Position numbers and translations under genes: made by a program. Positions 53,334 through 61,208 of a stretch of DNA of 63,934 nt are shown here, piece after piece; the stretch's first letter is position 1; every line of letters starts with the position of its first letter. The stretch comes from Alphaproteobacteria bacterium. GTDB lineage: Bacteria > Pseudomonadota > Alphaproteobacteria > Sphingomonadales > Sphingomonadaceae. Location: assembly GCA_019239415.1 (NCBI GenBank), contig JAFAZW010000051.1, positions 1 to 63,934 of the forward strand, in the 5' to 3' direction. The notes under the pieces were generated by a model. It made no database searches and was not told where the DNA came from. It saw only the letters and a list, made by a program, of their open reading frames with translations.

Positions 53334-54283
53334 GCGATGTCCACGCCCGCCACCAGGCTCACGCCGACCTGACGCGCCGGGCGGCGCTTGCCAGCGTGTC
53401 GATGGCGACCTTCCTGCTCCTGCTCAAGGGCTATGCCGCGTGGCGGACCGGGTCGATCGCAATGCTCGGCTCGCTCGCCGATACCGGCCTCGACCTGATC
53501 GCCTCGCTGATCACCCTCTACGGCGTCCGGCTCGCCGCGACGCCGGCCGACCGCGACCACCGGTTCGGCCACGGCAAGGCGGAAGCGCTCGCGGCCCTGT
53601 TCCAGGTCGGCATCATCACCTTCTCCGCCGTCGGCATCGGCTGGCGGGCGGTCGACCGCCTCGTCCATGGCGAGGTGACCGCGCATGCCGAATACGGCAT
53701 CGCCGTCTCGATCCTCGCCATCGCCGCGACCCTGCTCCTCGTCGCCTACCAGCGCCGGGTGATCGCCAGCACCGGTTCCGTCGCGATCGAGACCGACTAT
53801 GTCCACTACCAGAGCGATCTGCTGCTCAACGGCTCGGTCATCGTCGCGCTGGTGGCCGAACAATATCTCGGCCTCACCGGCGCGGACCCGGTGTTCGGCT
53901 TCGCGATCGCTCTGTGGCTCGCCTGGGGGGCCTGGAAGGCATCCAGCCGCGCCATCGACCAGCTGATGGACAAGGAGTGGCCCGAGGAGAAGCGCCGCCG
54001 CTTCATCGAGGTCGCCGCCCGCCATCCGGAGCTGAAGGGCCTCCACGACCTCCGGACGCGCTCGAGCGGCATGCACGACTTCGTCCAGTTCCACGTCTGG
54101 GTCGACCCGAACATGACCGTCGCCGAGGTCCACAAGGTGATGGACGAGGTCGAGCACAAGCTCGAGGCCGAATTCCCCGGCTGCGAGGTGCTGATCCACC
54201 CCGATCCCGAAGGCCATGTCGACCATCCCGGGAACGCCCTCGTCGAGACCGACCTCCTCAGCCAGGTCCAGGAGGAGACATGA
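53330..54283 (+). CDS. Cation diffusion facilitator (FieF-type metal/H+ antiporter)
   Basis: 317 residues, six TM plus a cytosolic domain. TM2 metal site SLADTGLDLIAS (Asp-x-x-x-Asp) and TM5 site HYQSDLLLNG (His-x-x-x-Asp) match E. coli YiiP/FieF; HRFGHGKAEALAAL follows TM2. C-terminal domain with IHPDPEGH for dimer metal binding. Exports Zn2+, Fe2+ or Cd2+. The GTG start is coupled to the pdxH stop; its own stop overlaps the next ATG. Confidence 0.92.
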   Translation: MSDVHARHQAHADLTRRAALASVSMATFLLLLKGYAAWRTGSIAMLGSLADTGLDLIASLITLYGVRLAATPADRDHRFGHGKAEALAALFQVGIITFSAVGIGWRAVDRLVHGEVTAHAEYGIAVSILAIAATLLLVAYQRRVIASTGSVAIETDYVHYQSDLLLNGSVIVALVAEQYLGLTGADPVFGFAIALWLAWGAWKASSRAIDQLMDKEWPEEKRRRFIEVAARHPELKGLHDLRTRSSGMHDFVQFHVWVDPNMTVAEVHKVMDEVEHKLEAEFPGCEVLIHPDPEGHVDHPGNALVETDLLSQVQEET

Positions 54284-55071
54284 CCGCCTATCGCATCGTC
54301 CAGGTCGACGCCTTCGCCGACCGGCCCTTCTCCGGCAACCCGGCCGCGGTGATGCCGCTCGAGACGTGGCTGCCGGAGGCGACGATGCAGGCCATCGCGG
54401 CCGAGAACAACCTCTCCGAGACCGCCTTCACCGTCCCCTGCGCCGACGCCGAGGCGGATTACGAGCTGCGCTGGTTCACGCCGACGACCGAAGTCGCGCT
54501 GTGCGGCCATGCGACCCTCGCGAGCGGCCACGTGCTGATCGAGGGCGAGCGGATCCGCTTCCGCACCGTCCGCTCCGGCATCCTCGAAGTCGGGCGCGAC
54601 GGCGACGCGCTGACGCTCGACCTCCCCGAGACCCTGGTCCGGCGCGAGGACTATCCGGGCCTGCTCGACGCGCTCGGCACGCCGACGGCGGAGACCTACG
54701 TCAGCTACAAGGGGACGGAAGCGACCGCCGTCATCCTGCTTCCCGACGCGGCGGCGGTGCGGGCCTGCGCGCCGGACATGGCGGCCCTCCGGAAGATCGA
54801 CCTGATGGCGATCGTCACCGCCCGCTGCGAGGGCGGTCACGACGTCGCCAGCCGCGTGTTCGTCCCCGCCTGGGGAGTCGACGAAGATCCGGTGACCGGC
54901 TCCGCCCACGCCGCCCTCACCCCCTTCTGGTCCGAGCGGCTGGGGCGCGACAGCTTCACCGCCTGGCAGGCGAGCCGACGCGGCGGGACGGTGCGCTGCC
55001 GCCGCGCCGGGGAACGGGTCGTCCTCGGCGGCCGTTGCGTCACCGTGATCGAAGGCACCTTCCACTTGTAA
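54280..55071 (+). CDS. PhzF family isomerase-fold protein
   Basis: 263 residues. Twin diaminopimelate-epimerase-like halves: VDAFADRPFSGNPAAV, the catalytic Glu in ENNLSETAF, LRWFTPTTEVALCGHATLA, and the second-half GVDEDPVTGSAH. The founding member isomerises DHHA in phenazine synthesis, but no phenazine genes are here, so the substrate is unknown. The ATG overlaps the upstream stop (ATGA). Confidence 0.93.
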   Translation: MTAYRIVQVDAFADRPFSGNPAAVMPLETWLPEATMQAIAAENNLSETAFTVPCADAEADYELRWFTPTTEVALCGHATLASGHVLIEGERIRFRTVRSGILEVGRDGDALTLDLPETLVRREDYPGLLDALGTPTAETYVSYKGTEATAVILLPDAAAVRACAPDMAALRKIDLMAIVTARCEGGHDVASRVFVPAWGVDEDPVTGSAHAALTPFWSERLGRDSFTAWQASRRGGTVRCRRAGERVVLGGRCVTVIEGTFHL

Positions 55072-55099
55072 GCCGGCCTTCGGGCCCTAACTGCCCCCG

Positions 55100-56206
55100 A
55101 TGTCCAGCGCCCTCTTCGCTCCGCTCGCCGTCGGCGGCCTCACCCTTTCGAACCGCATCGTCATCGCGCCGATGTGCCAATATTCCGCCGACGGGGAAGG
55201 CAGCGCCACCGACTGGCACCTCATCCACCTCGGCAACCTAGCTCTGTCGGGCGCGGCCCTGCTGATGCTCGAGGCGACGGCTGTGACGCCGGAGGGGCGC
55301 ATCTCGCCGGACGACCTGGGCTTGTGGTCAGACGCCAACGAGACGGCTCTGGCGCGGGTGCTGGAGAGCGTGCGGCGGTGGTCCGACATCCCGGTCGGCA
55401 TCCAGCTCGGCCATGCTGGCCGCAAGGCCTCCACACATGTGCCTTGGGAAGGCGGCGCGCAGATCCCGCCCTCGGAGCCGCAGGGATGGCAGACCGTGGC
55501 GCCGTCGGCGGTACCGTTCCTGGAGGGCGAGAACCCGCCGGAGGCGCTCGACCGCGACGGCCTCGCCCGCATCCGCGACGGCTTCGTGGCCGCCGCCCAG
55601 CGGGCCGCCCGGCTCGGCCTCGACGCGATCCAGCTCCACGGTGCCCACGGCTATCTCCTCCACCAGTTCCTCTCGCCGCTCTCCAACCGCCGCGAGGACG
55701 AATATGGCGGCAGCCTGGAAAATCGCCTGCGCTTCCCGCTCGAGGTGTTCGACGCGGTGCGGGCGGCCTTTCCGGCGGAGAGGCCGGTCAGCATGCGCGT
55801 CTCCGGCACCGACTGGGCCGAGGGCGGGTGGGATGTCGATCAGACCATCGCCTTCGCCCGCACGCTGGAAGCGCGGGGCTGCGCGGCGATCCACGTCTCC
55901 TCGGGCGGCCTGACGCCGGCCCAGAAGATCCCGGTCGGCCCCTCCTACCAGGTGCCACTCGCCCGAGCGGTCAAGCAGGCGGTCGGCATTCCGGTGGTGG
56001 CGGTGGGGCTGATCACGGGCTTCGAGCAGGCCGAGGCGATTGTCTCGACCGGAGACGCGGACGCCGTGGCACTCGCCCGGGGCATGCTCTACGACCCGCG
56101 CTGGCCCTGGCACGCCGCGGCGGCGCTGGGCGGACGGGTCAGGGCCCCGAACCAGTATCTGCGCTGCCAGCCCCGCCAGCACCCGCACCTGTTCGATCCC
56201 GACTGA
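55100..56206 (+). CDS. Old yellow enzyme family NADH:flavin oxidoreductase (YqjM/NamA-like)
   Basis: 368 residues, FMN-dependent TIM barrel. Class II (YqjM-like) marks: APMCQYSA (Cys and Tyr tuning the flavin), LGHAGRKAS, LHGAHGYLLHQFLSPLSN with the ligand-binding His pair, RREDEYGGSLENR, and VGLITG. Reduces activated C=C bonds of enals, enones and nitro compounds. 28 bp downstream of the PhzF-like gene. Its last 68 bp overlap the convergent NUDIX gene. Confidence 0.94.
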   Translation: MSSALFAPLAVGGLTLSNRIVIAPMCQYSADGEGSATDWHLIHLGNLALSGAALLMLEATAVTPEGRISPDDLGLWSDANETALARVLESVRRWSDIPVGIQLGHAGRKASTHVPWEGGAQIPPSEPQGWQTVAPSAVPFLEGENPPEALDRDGLARIRDGFVAAAQRAARLGLDAIQLHGAHGYLLHQFLSPLSNRREDEYGGSLENRLRFPLEVFDAVRAAFPAERPVSMRVSGTDWAEGGWDVDQTIAFARTLEARGCAAIHVSSGGLTPAQKIPVGPSYQVPLARAVKQAVGIPVVAVGLITGFEQAEAIVSTGDADAVALARGMLYDPRWPWHAAAALGGRVRAPNQYLRCQPRQHPHLFDPD

Positions 56207-56654
56207 GCAGGGCCTCCAGCGCATCGAGGATCGGCAGCTGGCTCGGCAGCATCATCGTCCGCGCGTCGTCGATGCCGAACCAGCGCGCCTCCTCGACTTC
56301 CGGAAATTCCCGCCAGGTGCCGGAACGCGGCGGATATTCGAGCGCGAAGGCGTTGCTCGCGAGCGTGGCGGGGTCGAAATCGCCTTCCAGCGCGAAGGCC
56401 TCGACCCATTTGCCGCCCTTCTGACGAACCGTGCAGAGCGCCAACGGCGTCCCGATCGGCGCGGCGCCGAGCTCCTCCTCGAACTCCCGGACCGCGGCCT
56501 CCAGTGCCGTCTCGTCCTCGCCGATGCCGCCCTTGGGGATCATCCAGGCGCCGGCATCGCGGCCGCGCCAGAACGGGCCACCGGGACGGACCAGCAGCAC
56601 CTCGAGGGGCGGCCGCTGGCGGTAAAGCAGGATGCCGGCGCTGACCTGCCTCAC
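56139..56654 (-). CDS. NUDIX hydrolase (predicted NTP pyrophosphohydrolase)
   Basis: 171 residues. SAGILLYR opens the domain, then RPGGPFW..DAGAWMIPKGG, and the NUDIX box GGIGEDETALEAAVREFEEE ends LG, with all metal-binding acids in place. This pattern fits the COG4119 group of NTP pyrophosphohydrolases. The GTG start overlaps the sensor kinase stop (GTGA). The Gly/Ala-rich C-terminal 20 residues are coded antisense to the OYE gene and may be dispensable. Confidence 0.9.
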   Translation of the reverse strand: MRQVSAGILLYRQRPPLEVLLVRPGGPFWRGRDAGAWMIPKGGIGEDETALEAAVREFEEELGAAPIGTPLALCTVRQKGGKWVEAFALEGDFDPATLASNAFALEYPPRSGTWREFPEVEEARWFGIDDARTMMLPSQLPILDALEALLSRDRTGAGAGGAGSADTGSGP

Positions 56655-57655
56655 GCCGACAAGGGCACCGTCACGATGTGGACCGTCCCCGCGTCCGACG
56701 AGCGGACGTCGCTGGCGCCGCGCACGCGCTGGACGAAGGCACCGACCAGGCGCGTGCCAAGGCCCGTTCTGCGCGCCGCGCCGGTCGGCATGCCCCGGCC
56801 GTCGTCCGCGACCTCCACGCGGGCGGCGTCCCCGTCGCGGGCGCAGCGCACGACGATCGATCCCCCGCCTTGGGGAAAAGCATGCTTGCAGGCGTTGGTG
56901 ACGAGCTCGTTGACGATGATCCCGATCGCGACGGCGGTCTCGTGCGGCACCAGGATCGGCTCCAGGTCGGTCGTGAGCACGATGCCGTCGGGGAGGATGC
57001 CGCGGCGGATCTGGCTGCAAATTTCCTCGAGCTGGTCCTGCAGCCGCACCGCGGCGAGGCCCTGGCTGCTGGGCGCCAGCGCGGCATAGACCGCCGCCAC
57101 TGCCTGCAGACGCTCACCCGCCTCGCGCAGCGCCACCTTGACCTCGTCGCTCGCGGAGCGATTCGCTTGGAGCTGGAGCAGGCTGGTGACGATCTGGAAA
57201 TTGTTGCGGGTGCGGTGATCCATCTCTCGCAGGGCGTGGCCGAGGAAGTTGATCCGCCGCGTCCGCTCGTTCTGCCCCCGCCGCATCTCCGCCTGGTAGA
57301 CTCCCAGGGAGAAGACGATCAGCGCCTGCGTGCCCGCGGTCAGCACGATCCACCAGATCATTTCCGGATCCGCGAGCGTGAAGCTGCCGCGCTCGGGGAG
57401 GATGAAATACCAGACCAGGAGGATTCCGAGGACGAGGGCCACTGCGCCGGCCCGCCAGCCGGCGAGCAGGGTTGCAAGGACGATCCCGAGAAAGGTGAAG
57501 GCGAAGGGCACGCCCTCCCCGATCAGCGGGTTGAGCAGCGTGCGCGCACCGCCGACCAGCACGACCATCGCCGCGCCGGTCAGCACTTCCGTCAGCGGCC
57601 TCGGCACACGCGCCGCCAGCCGCCTCGGCAGGTCGATCGCAACGAGCCGCTTCAC
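56651..57655 (-). CDS. Membrane sensor histidine kinase, HisKA_2 type
   Basis: 334 residues. Four hydrophobic N-terminal segments of DUF4118 type (LTGAAMVVLVGGARTLLNPL to WWIVLTAGTQALIVFSLGVY), then HisKA_2 dimerisation with the phospho-His in REMDHRTRNNFQIV and LLQLQAN, and a HATPase domain (NELVTNACKHAF, VADDGRGMP). No response regulator is adjacent. Kinases of this class act in the alphaproteobacterial general stress and light pathways through PhyR or single-domain regulators. The GTG at 57655 with GGGGGA upstream is chosen; an in-frame ATG at 57748 is an alternative. Confidence 0.85.
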   Translation of the reverse strand: MKRLVAIDLPRRLAARVPRPLTEVLTGAAMVVLVGGARTLLNPLIGEGVPFAFTFLGIVLATLLAGWRAGAVALVLGILLVWYFILPERGSFTLADPEMIWWIVLTAGTQALIVFSLGVYQAEMRRGQNERTRRINFLGHALREMDHRTRNNFQIVTSLLQLQANRSASDEVKVALREAGERLQAVAAVYAALAPSSQGLAAVRLQDQLEEICSQIRRGILPDGIVLTTDLEPILVPHETAVAIGIIVNELVTNACKHAFPQGGGSIVVRCARDGDAARVEVADDGRGMPTGAARRTGLGTRLVGAFVQRVRGASDVRSSDAGTVHIVTVPLSA

Positions 57656-57855
57656 CCCGTCCCCCGCACACGCCGCCCCCGGTGCGGCGACGTGCAGCCT
57701 AGCACCTTTTGGCGAGGCGACCAGAGGCGGCCGAATGATGTAGATCATAGGTTCAGAGACAAGCGTCCTCCGCCTCACTCTCCGGGGAGGCGGCTACCGT
57801 GCCTCTCGCGGCGGTGGTACAAGGCCGGAAATGGTCTGAGCTCCGGGGGAAGCGC

Positions 57856-58569
57856 ATGCCTGAGCCACAGAAATTCTTCATCGGCATCTCCGATTTTTTC
57901 TCGGTCCTGCTGCCGGGCGCCGTATTCGCTTTCTCGCTCGGCCTGCTGTCCGGCTGGATCCGGCTCGAGGCCCTACCCCACCTAGAAGCCGAGAGCTGGA
58001 TCGCCTTCGTGGTGGGAAGCTACGTTCTCGGCCATGTGCTGTCGCTTTTCGCATCCTCCTTCGACCGCGGCTACGATGGGCTGCGATCGCCGCTTGCCGG
58101 TGATCCCGGGACGTCCGTCAGCTGGGTTCGCCGCAAGCTGGTGATACCGGCCGCGACGGTCGTGGTCGGGCGCGATGCGGCCAAGTGTCTGGAGGCGGCG
58201 CGCGCGATATGCGATCGCGACATGGCGGCGGTCAGGCGTGGCGGTGAACTTCCCCTCAACGTCTTCCAGTGGGCAAGGGCGCGCCTGGTGCTCGGCCATC
58301 CCACGGCGGCCGCGCTGGTGATCCGCACCGAAGCCGATTCGAAACTTTTCCGCAGCCTGATGCTCGTCGCCCTGCTGGTCGGCGCCTGGGGCGCGTATCT
58401 CGGCCGGATGGTGGTCCTGCTGACGGCGGGGCTCGCATGGGTGATCGCGGCGTGGTGCTACGCGCATTTCAGGAGCAAGGCCATTACGCAGGCCTATCGA
58501 TTCGTCATCGTTCTGGAAGGCCGGGAGGGAGAGACCGCTCGCGCGCCTGCGAGCCCTACGCCGGAGTGA
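57856..58569 (+). CDS. Membrane protein of unknown function
   Basis: 237 residues. N-terminal amphipathic [20 protein letters not shown], then about four TM segments (two near the start, two near residues ~180-215) around a ~100-residue soluble loop with two Cys and [14 protein letters not shown]. The [10 protein letters not shown] start is reminiscent of other uncharacterised bacterial membrane proteins. ATG 57856 with GGGGGA upstream. Single gene; its end overlaps the convergent mnmA by 14 bp. Function not recognised. Confidence 0.7.
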   Translation: MPEPQKFFIGISDFFSVLLPGAVFAFSLGLLSGWIRLEALPHLEAESWIAFVVGSYVLGHVLSLFASSFDRGYDGLRSPLAGDPGTSVSWVRRKLVIPAATVVVGRDAAKCLEAARAICDRDMAAVRRGGELPLNVFQWARARLVLGHPTAAALVIRTEADSKLFRSLMLVALLVGAWGAYLGRMVVLLTAGLAWVIAAWCYAHFRSKAITQAYRFVIVLEGREGETARAPASPTPE

Positions 58570-59662
58570 GGGCCGCCGGCACCGTCTCCTCGATCCAGCC
58601 GCCGCCGAGGACGCGGGTGCCCTCGTACAGCACGGCCGCCTGGCCGGGAGCGACGCCAAATTCGGGCGAGTCGAAGCGAAGCTCGTCGCCGTCGAAGCGC
58701 GCCGGCGCCGGCTTCGCCATCGAGCGCACCTTCGCTTCCAGTCCATCCCGCTGGCCTTCGCCGAGCCAGTTGATTCCCGAGAGCCGCGCTCCCGCGACGG
58801 CCAGCTCCGCCTTTGGACCGACCACCACGCGGCGCGTCTCCGGATCGAGCCGCACGACGTAGAGCGGCTCGGCCTGGCCGCCGATCTCCAGGCCGCGCCG
58901 CTGACCGACGGTGAAGTGGATCAGGCCCTTGTGCCGACCGAGGACGCGGCCCGTGCCGTCCACGATCTCTCCCGGCTGCGCGGCCTCCGGCCTCACCTTC
59001 GCCACGACGGCGGCATAGTCGCCGTTGGGCACGAAGCAGATGTCCTGGCTGTCCGGCTTGTCGGCGACGGCGAGGGCGAGGTCGCGGGCGATGTCGCGCA
59101 CCAGCGGCTTGGGTAGTCCACCGAGCGGGAAGCGGAGGTAGGCGAGCTGCTCGCGGGTGGTGGCGAAGAGGAAGTAGCTCTGGTCGCGCGCCGGATCGGC
59201 GGCGCGGTGCAGCTCCGGTCCGTTCGGCCCGACGCGGCGACGGACATAATGGCCCGTGGCGAGGCAGTCGGCGCCGAGCTCCCGGGCGAGACCCAACAGG
59301 TCGGTGAACTTCACGCTCTGATTGCACGAGACGCACGGGATGGGGGTGCGGCCGCGCGCATATTCGTCGGCGAAGCGATCGATGACGCTGTCGCGGAAGC
59401 GGCTTTCGTAATCGAACACGTAATGGGCAATGCCGAGCCGGGCCGCCACCGCCTGCGCATCGGCGATGTCGCGGCCGGCGCAGCAGGCCCTGGCGCGGCC
59501 GGTGGCGGCGCCGTGGTCGTAGAGCTGGAGGGTGACGCCGATCACCTCGGCGCCCGAGCGGGCGGCGAGCGCCGCCACGACCGAGCTGTCGACGCCGCCG
59601 GACATGGCGACGACGATGCGCGCCTCGGCGGCGGGCCTGGCAAGGTCGAAATCGACGATCAT
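58556..59662 (-). CDS. mnmA: tRNA-specific 2-thiouridylase MnmA
   Basis: 368 residues. Thiolates U34 of tRNA Glu, Gln and Lys using ATP and a persulfide sulfur. PP-loop [12 protein letters not shown], the catalytic Cys in [35 protein letters not shown] with the second Cys, [16 protein letters not shown], and a C-terminal beta-barrel. ATG 59662 (MIVDFDL) is used. Convergent with the membrane protein and divergent from a small gene. Confidence 0.97.
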   Translation of the reverse strand: MIVDFDLARPAAEARIVVAMSGGVDSSVVAALAARSGAEVIGVTLQLYDHGAATGRARACCAGRDIADAQAVAARLGIAHYVFDYESRFRDSVIDRFADEYARGRTPIPCVSCNQSVKFTDLLGLARELGADCLATGHYVRRRVGPNGPELHRAADPARDQSYFLFATTREQLAYLRFPLGGLPKPLVRDIARDLALAVADKPDSQDICFVPNGDYAAVVAKVRPEAAQPGEIVDGTGRVLGRHKGLIHFTVGQRRGLEIGGQAEPLYVVRLDPETRRVVVGPKAELAVAGARLSGINWLGEGQRDGLEAKVRSMAKPAPARFDGDELRFDSPEFGVAPGQAAVLYEGTRVLGGGWIEETVPAALTPA

Positions 59663-59784
59663 GGCGCCGGCCAGATAGGCGCTGCGCGCCGAAAAGCCCA
59701 CCCCGCGCGCCGGTGTCGGATTCGCGGCGGCGGCGCGAACGTGCTAGGCGCCGACTCGCTCCAGAGACGAAACGAAAGGCAGCA

Positions 59785-59997
59785 ATGTCCAGCCAGTACG
59801 AGTTCTACCGCGCCCGCGCCGAGGATGCGCGCAAGGAAGCGGGCGCCACCAATCTCGCCAACGTCCGCGAGCGCTGCCTCAGGGCCGCCGAGGCCTGGGA
59901 GGCGATGGCCGCCCGTGCCCACCGCAGCGACACCAATCGCGCGCGCGCGGAAGCGGAGAAGGCGGCCGCCGCACCGGCGCCGGCACCGGTCGGCTGA
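59785..59997 (+). CDS. Small conserved-looking hypothetical protein
   Basis: 70 residues, charged and helical: SSQYEFYRARAEDARKEAG, then NVRERCLRAAEAWEAMAARA, and an Ala/Pro tail. The Y-x-F-Y-x-x-RA-x-x-A and R-x-R-x-L-x-AA-x-AW-x-x-MA pattern is seen in small alphaproteobacterial proteins of unknown function. The ATG has only a weak upstream purine run (GAAAGGC). Divergent from mnmA (122-bp gap). Confidence 0.65.
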   Translation: MSSQYEFYRARAEDARKEAGATNLANVRERCLRAAEAWEAMAARAHRSDTNRARAEAEKAAAAPAPAPVG

Positions 59998-60051
59998 TCT
60001 CGGCCGTTCCGTTCGAGTCCGTCGACGCGCCCCGCCGCGTCCCAGAGCCCC

Positions 60052-60510
60052 TCACGCGGGCTCGACGAGGATCTCGGTCTTCAGCGAGTTGGCGATGAAA
60101 CAGCGCTCGTGGGCGTCGTGGTGGAGGCGCCCCAGCGTGGCGGCGTCCGGCGAGTCGCCGGAGAATTCGATCTTCGGCCGCAGGACGATGCGGCTGATGG
60201 CGACGCGGCCGTCGGCGCCGCGGCCGAGCGTTCCGGTCGCCTCGTCGCGATAAGCGGCGACCTCGAGTCCCGCCTGGCGGGCAAGATCAAGGAACCAGAG
60301 CATGTGGCAGGACGCCGCGGAGGCGATCAGCATCTCCTCCGGATCGACGCCGGCGGGGTCGGACAGCGGCTCGGGCACGACCTGGGGCGAGGCCGAGGCG
60401 GGAACATCCGCACCGCCGTCGAAGCGCAGGCGGTGGGCGCGGCTGTAGCGATTGTCCCGGAAGGCACCGCCCGCCGCGCGCCACTCGACCGTCGCGCGGT
60501 GCTCGGCCAC
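60052..60510 (-). CDS. OsmC/Ohr family protein
   Basis: 152 residues. OsmC fold with the two redox cysteines: EEMLIASAASCHMLWFL and AHERCFIANSLKT. Family members reduce organic hydroperoxides with thiols; the ASCHM/H-x-x-C context fits the OsmC/YhfA-like branch. The GTG start is 1 nt after the GST-family gene's stop, so the two form a unit. It probably detoxifies peroxides or acts with the GST. Confidence 0.9.
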   Translation of the reverse strand: MAEHRATVEWRAAGGAFRDNRYSRAHRLRFDGGADVPASASPQVVPEPLSDPAGVDPEEMLIASAASCHMLWFLDLARQAGLEVAAYRDEATGTLGRGADGRVAISRIVLRPKIEFSGDSPDAATLGRLHHDAHERCFIANSLKTEILVEPA

Positions 60511-60511
60511 C

Positions 60512-61156
60512 TCAGGCCGCCCTGGCGAAGAAGGCGCGCTCCCGCTCGATCCACGCCGCGAAGCTCGGCCGGGCGAGGATCGCGTCGACATAGGCCCGCG
60601 CCTTCGGCCAGCGCGCGGCGTCGACCTGGACGTCCATATGGCCGAGATTCACGAAGGGGCTGGCGACGGCGATGTCGGCGAGGGTGAGGCGATCCTCGAC
60701 CAGGAAGCCGCTGTCGGGCACCGTTCGCTCGAGATAATCGAGGATCGGCGGCAGCTCGTCGCGCTCCGCCTGGTCGGCGACGGCGGGGTCGCCCTCGCGG
60801 CCCAGGAAGCGCGGCGCAACGACGCGGTTGAAGAACATCTTGCCGCCGCAGCCCATGACGATCGTGTCGCCGAACTCGTCGAACCAGATGGTGCGGGCCC
60901 GCGCCCTGGGCTCGGTGGGAATCAGGTTCGGCTCGGGGAACTTGGCTTCGAGATAGTGGACGATCGCCGAGGAATCGCAGATCGAGAAATCGCCGTCCTT
61001 GAAGCCGGGCATCTTGCGGAACGGACTGGCGGCGAGGAAGTCCGGATCGGTCGACCCGAGCCCGGAGGCGCGGAGCTCCAGGTCGAGCCCCTTCTCGGCG
61101 CCGAAGGCGAGCACCTTGCGCACGAACGGCGAAATCGATGAGCCGAAGACGATCAT
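60512..61156 (-). CDS. Glutathione S-transferase family protein
   Basis: 214 residues. Thioredoxin-like N-domain (FGSSISPFVRKVLAFGAEKG; a Ser/Pro start instead of CPxC; FRKMPGFKDGDFSICDSSAI, the GSH-binding ES/DSS motif) and a helical C-domain (LTLADIAVASPFVNLGHM). Conjugates or binds glutathione; substrate unknown. First gene of a pair with OsmC. It lies 52 bp downstream of the TonB receptor gene, same strand. Confidence 0.92.
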   Translation of the reverse strand: MIVFGSSISPFVRKVLAFGAEKGLDLELRASGLGSTDPDFLAASPFRKMPGFKDGDFSICDSSAIVHYLEAKFPEPNLIPTEPRARARTIWFDEFGDTIVMGCGGKMFFNRVVAPRFLGREGDPAVADQAERDELPPILDYLERTVPDSGFLVEDRLTLADIAVASPFVNLGHMDVQVDAARWPKARAYVDAILARPSFAAWIERERAFFARAA

Positions 61157-61208
61157 GGCCTAACTCCCCTCTTTGAGTTTCACCGCGAAACTAATCCGCG
61201 CCAGCGCT

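Noticed and set aside
54280-55071. Phenazine biosynthesis locus
   Set aside because: PhzF-fold proteins are widespread, and no other phenazine gene is present.
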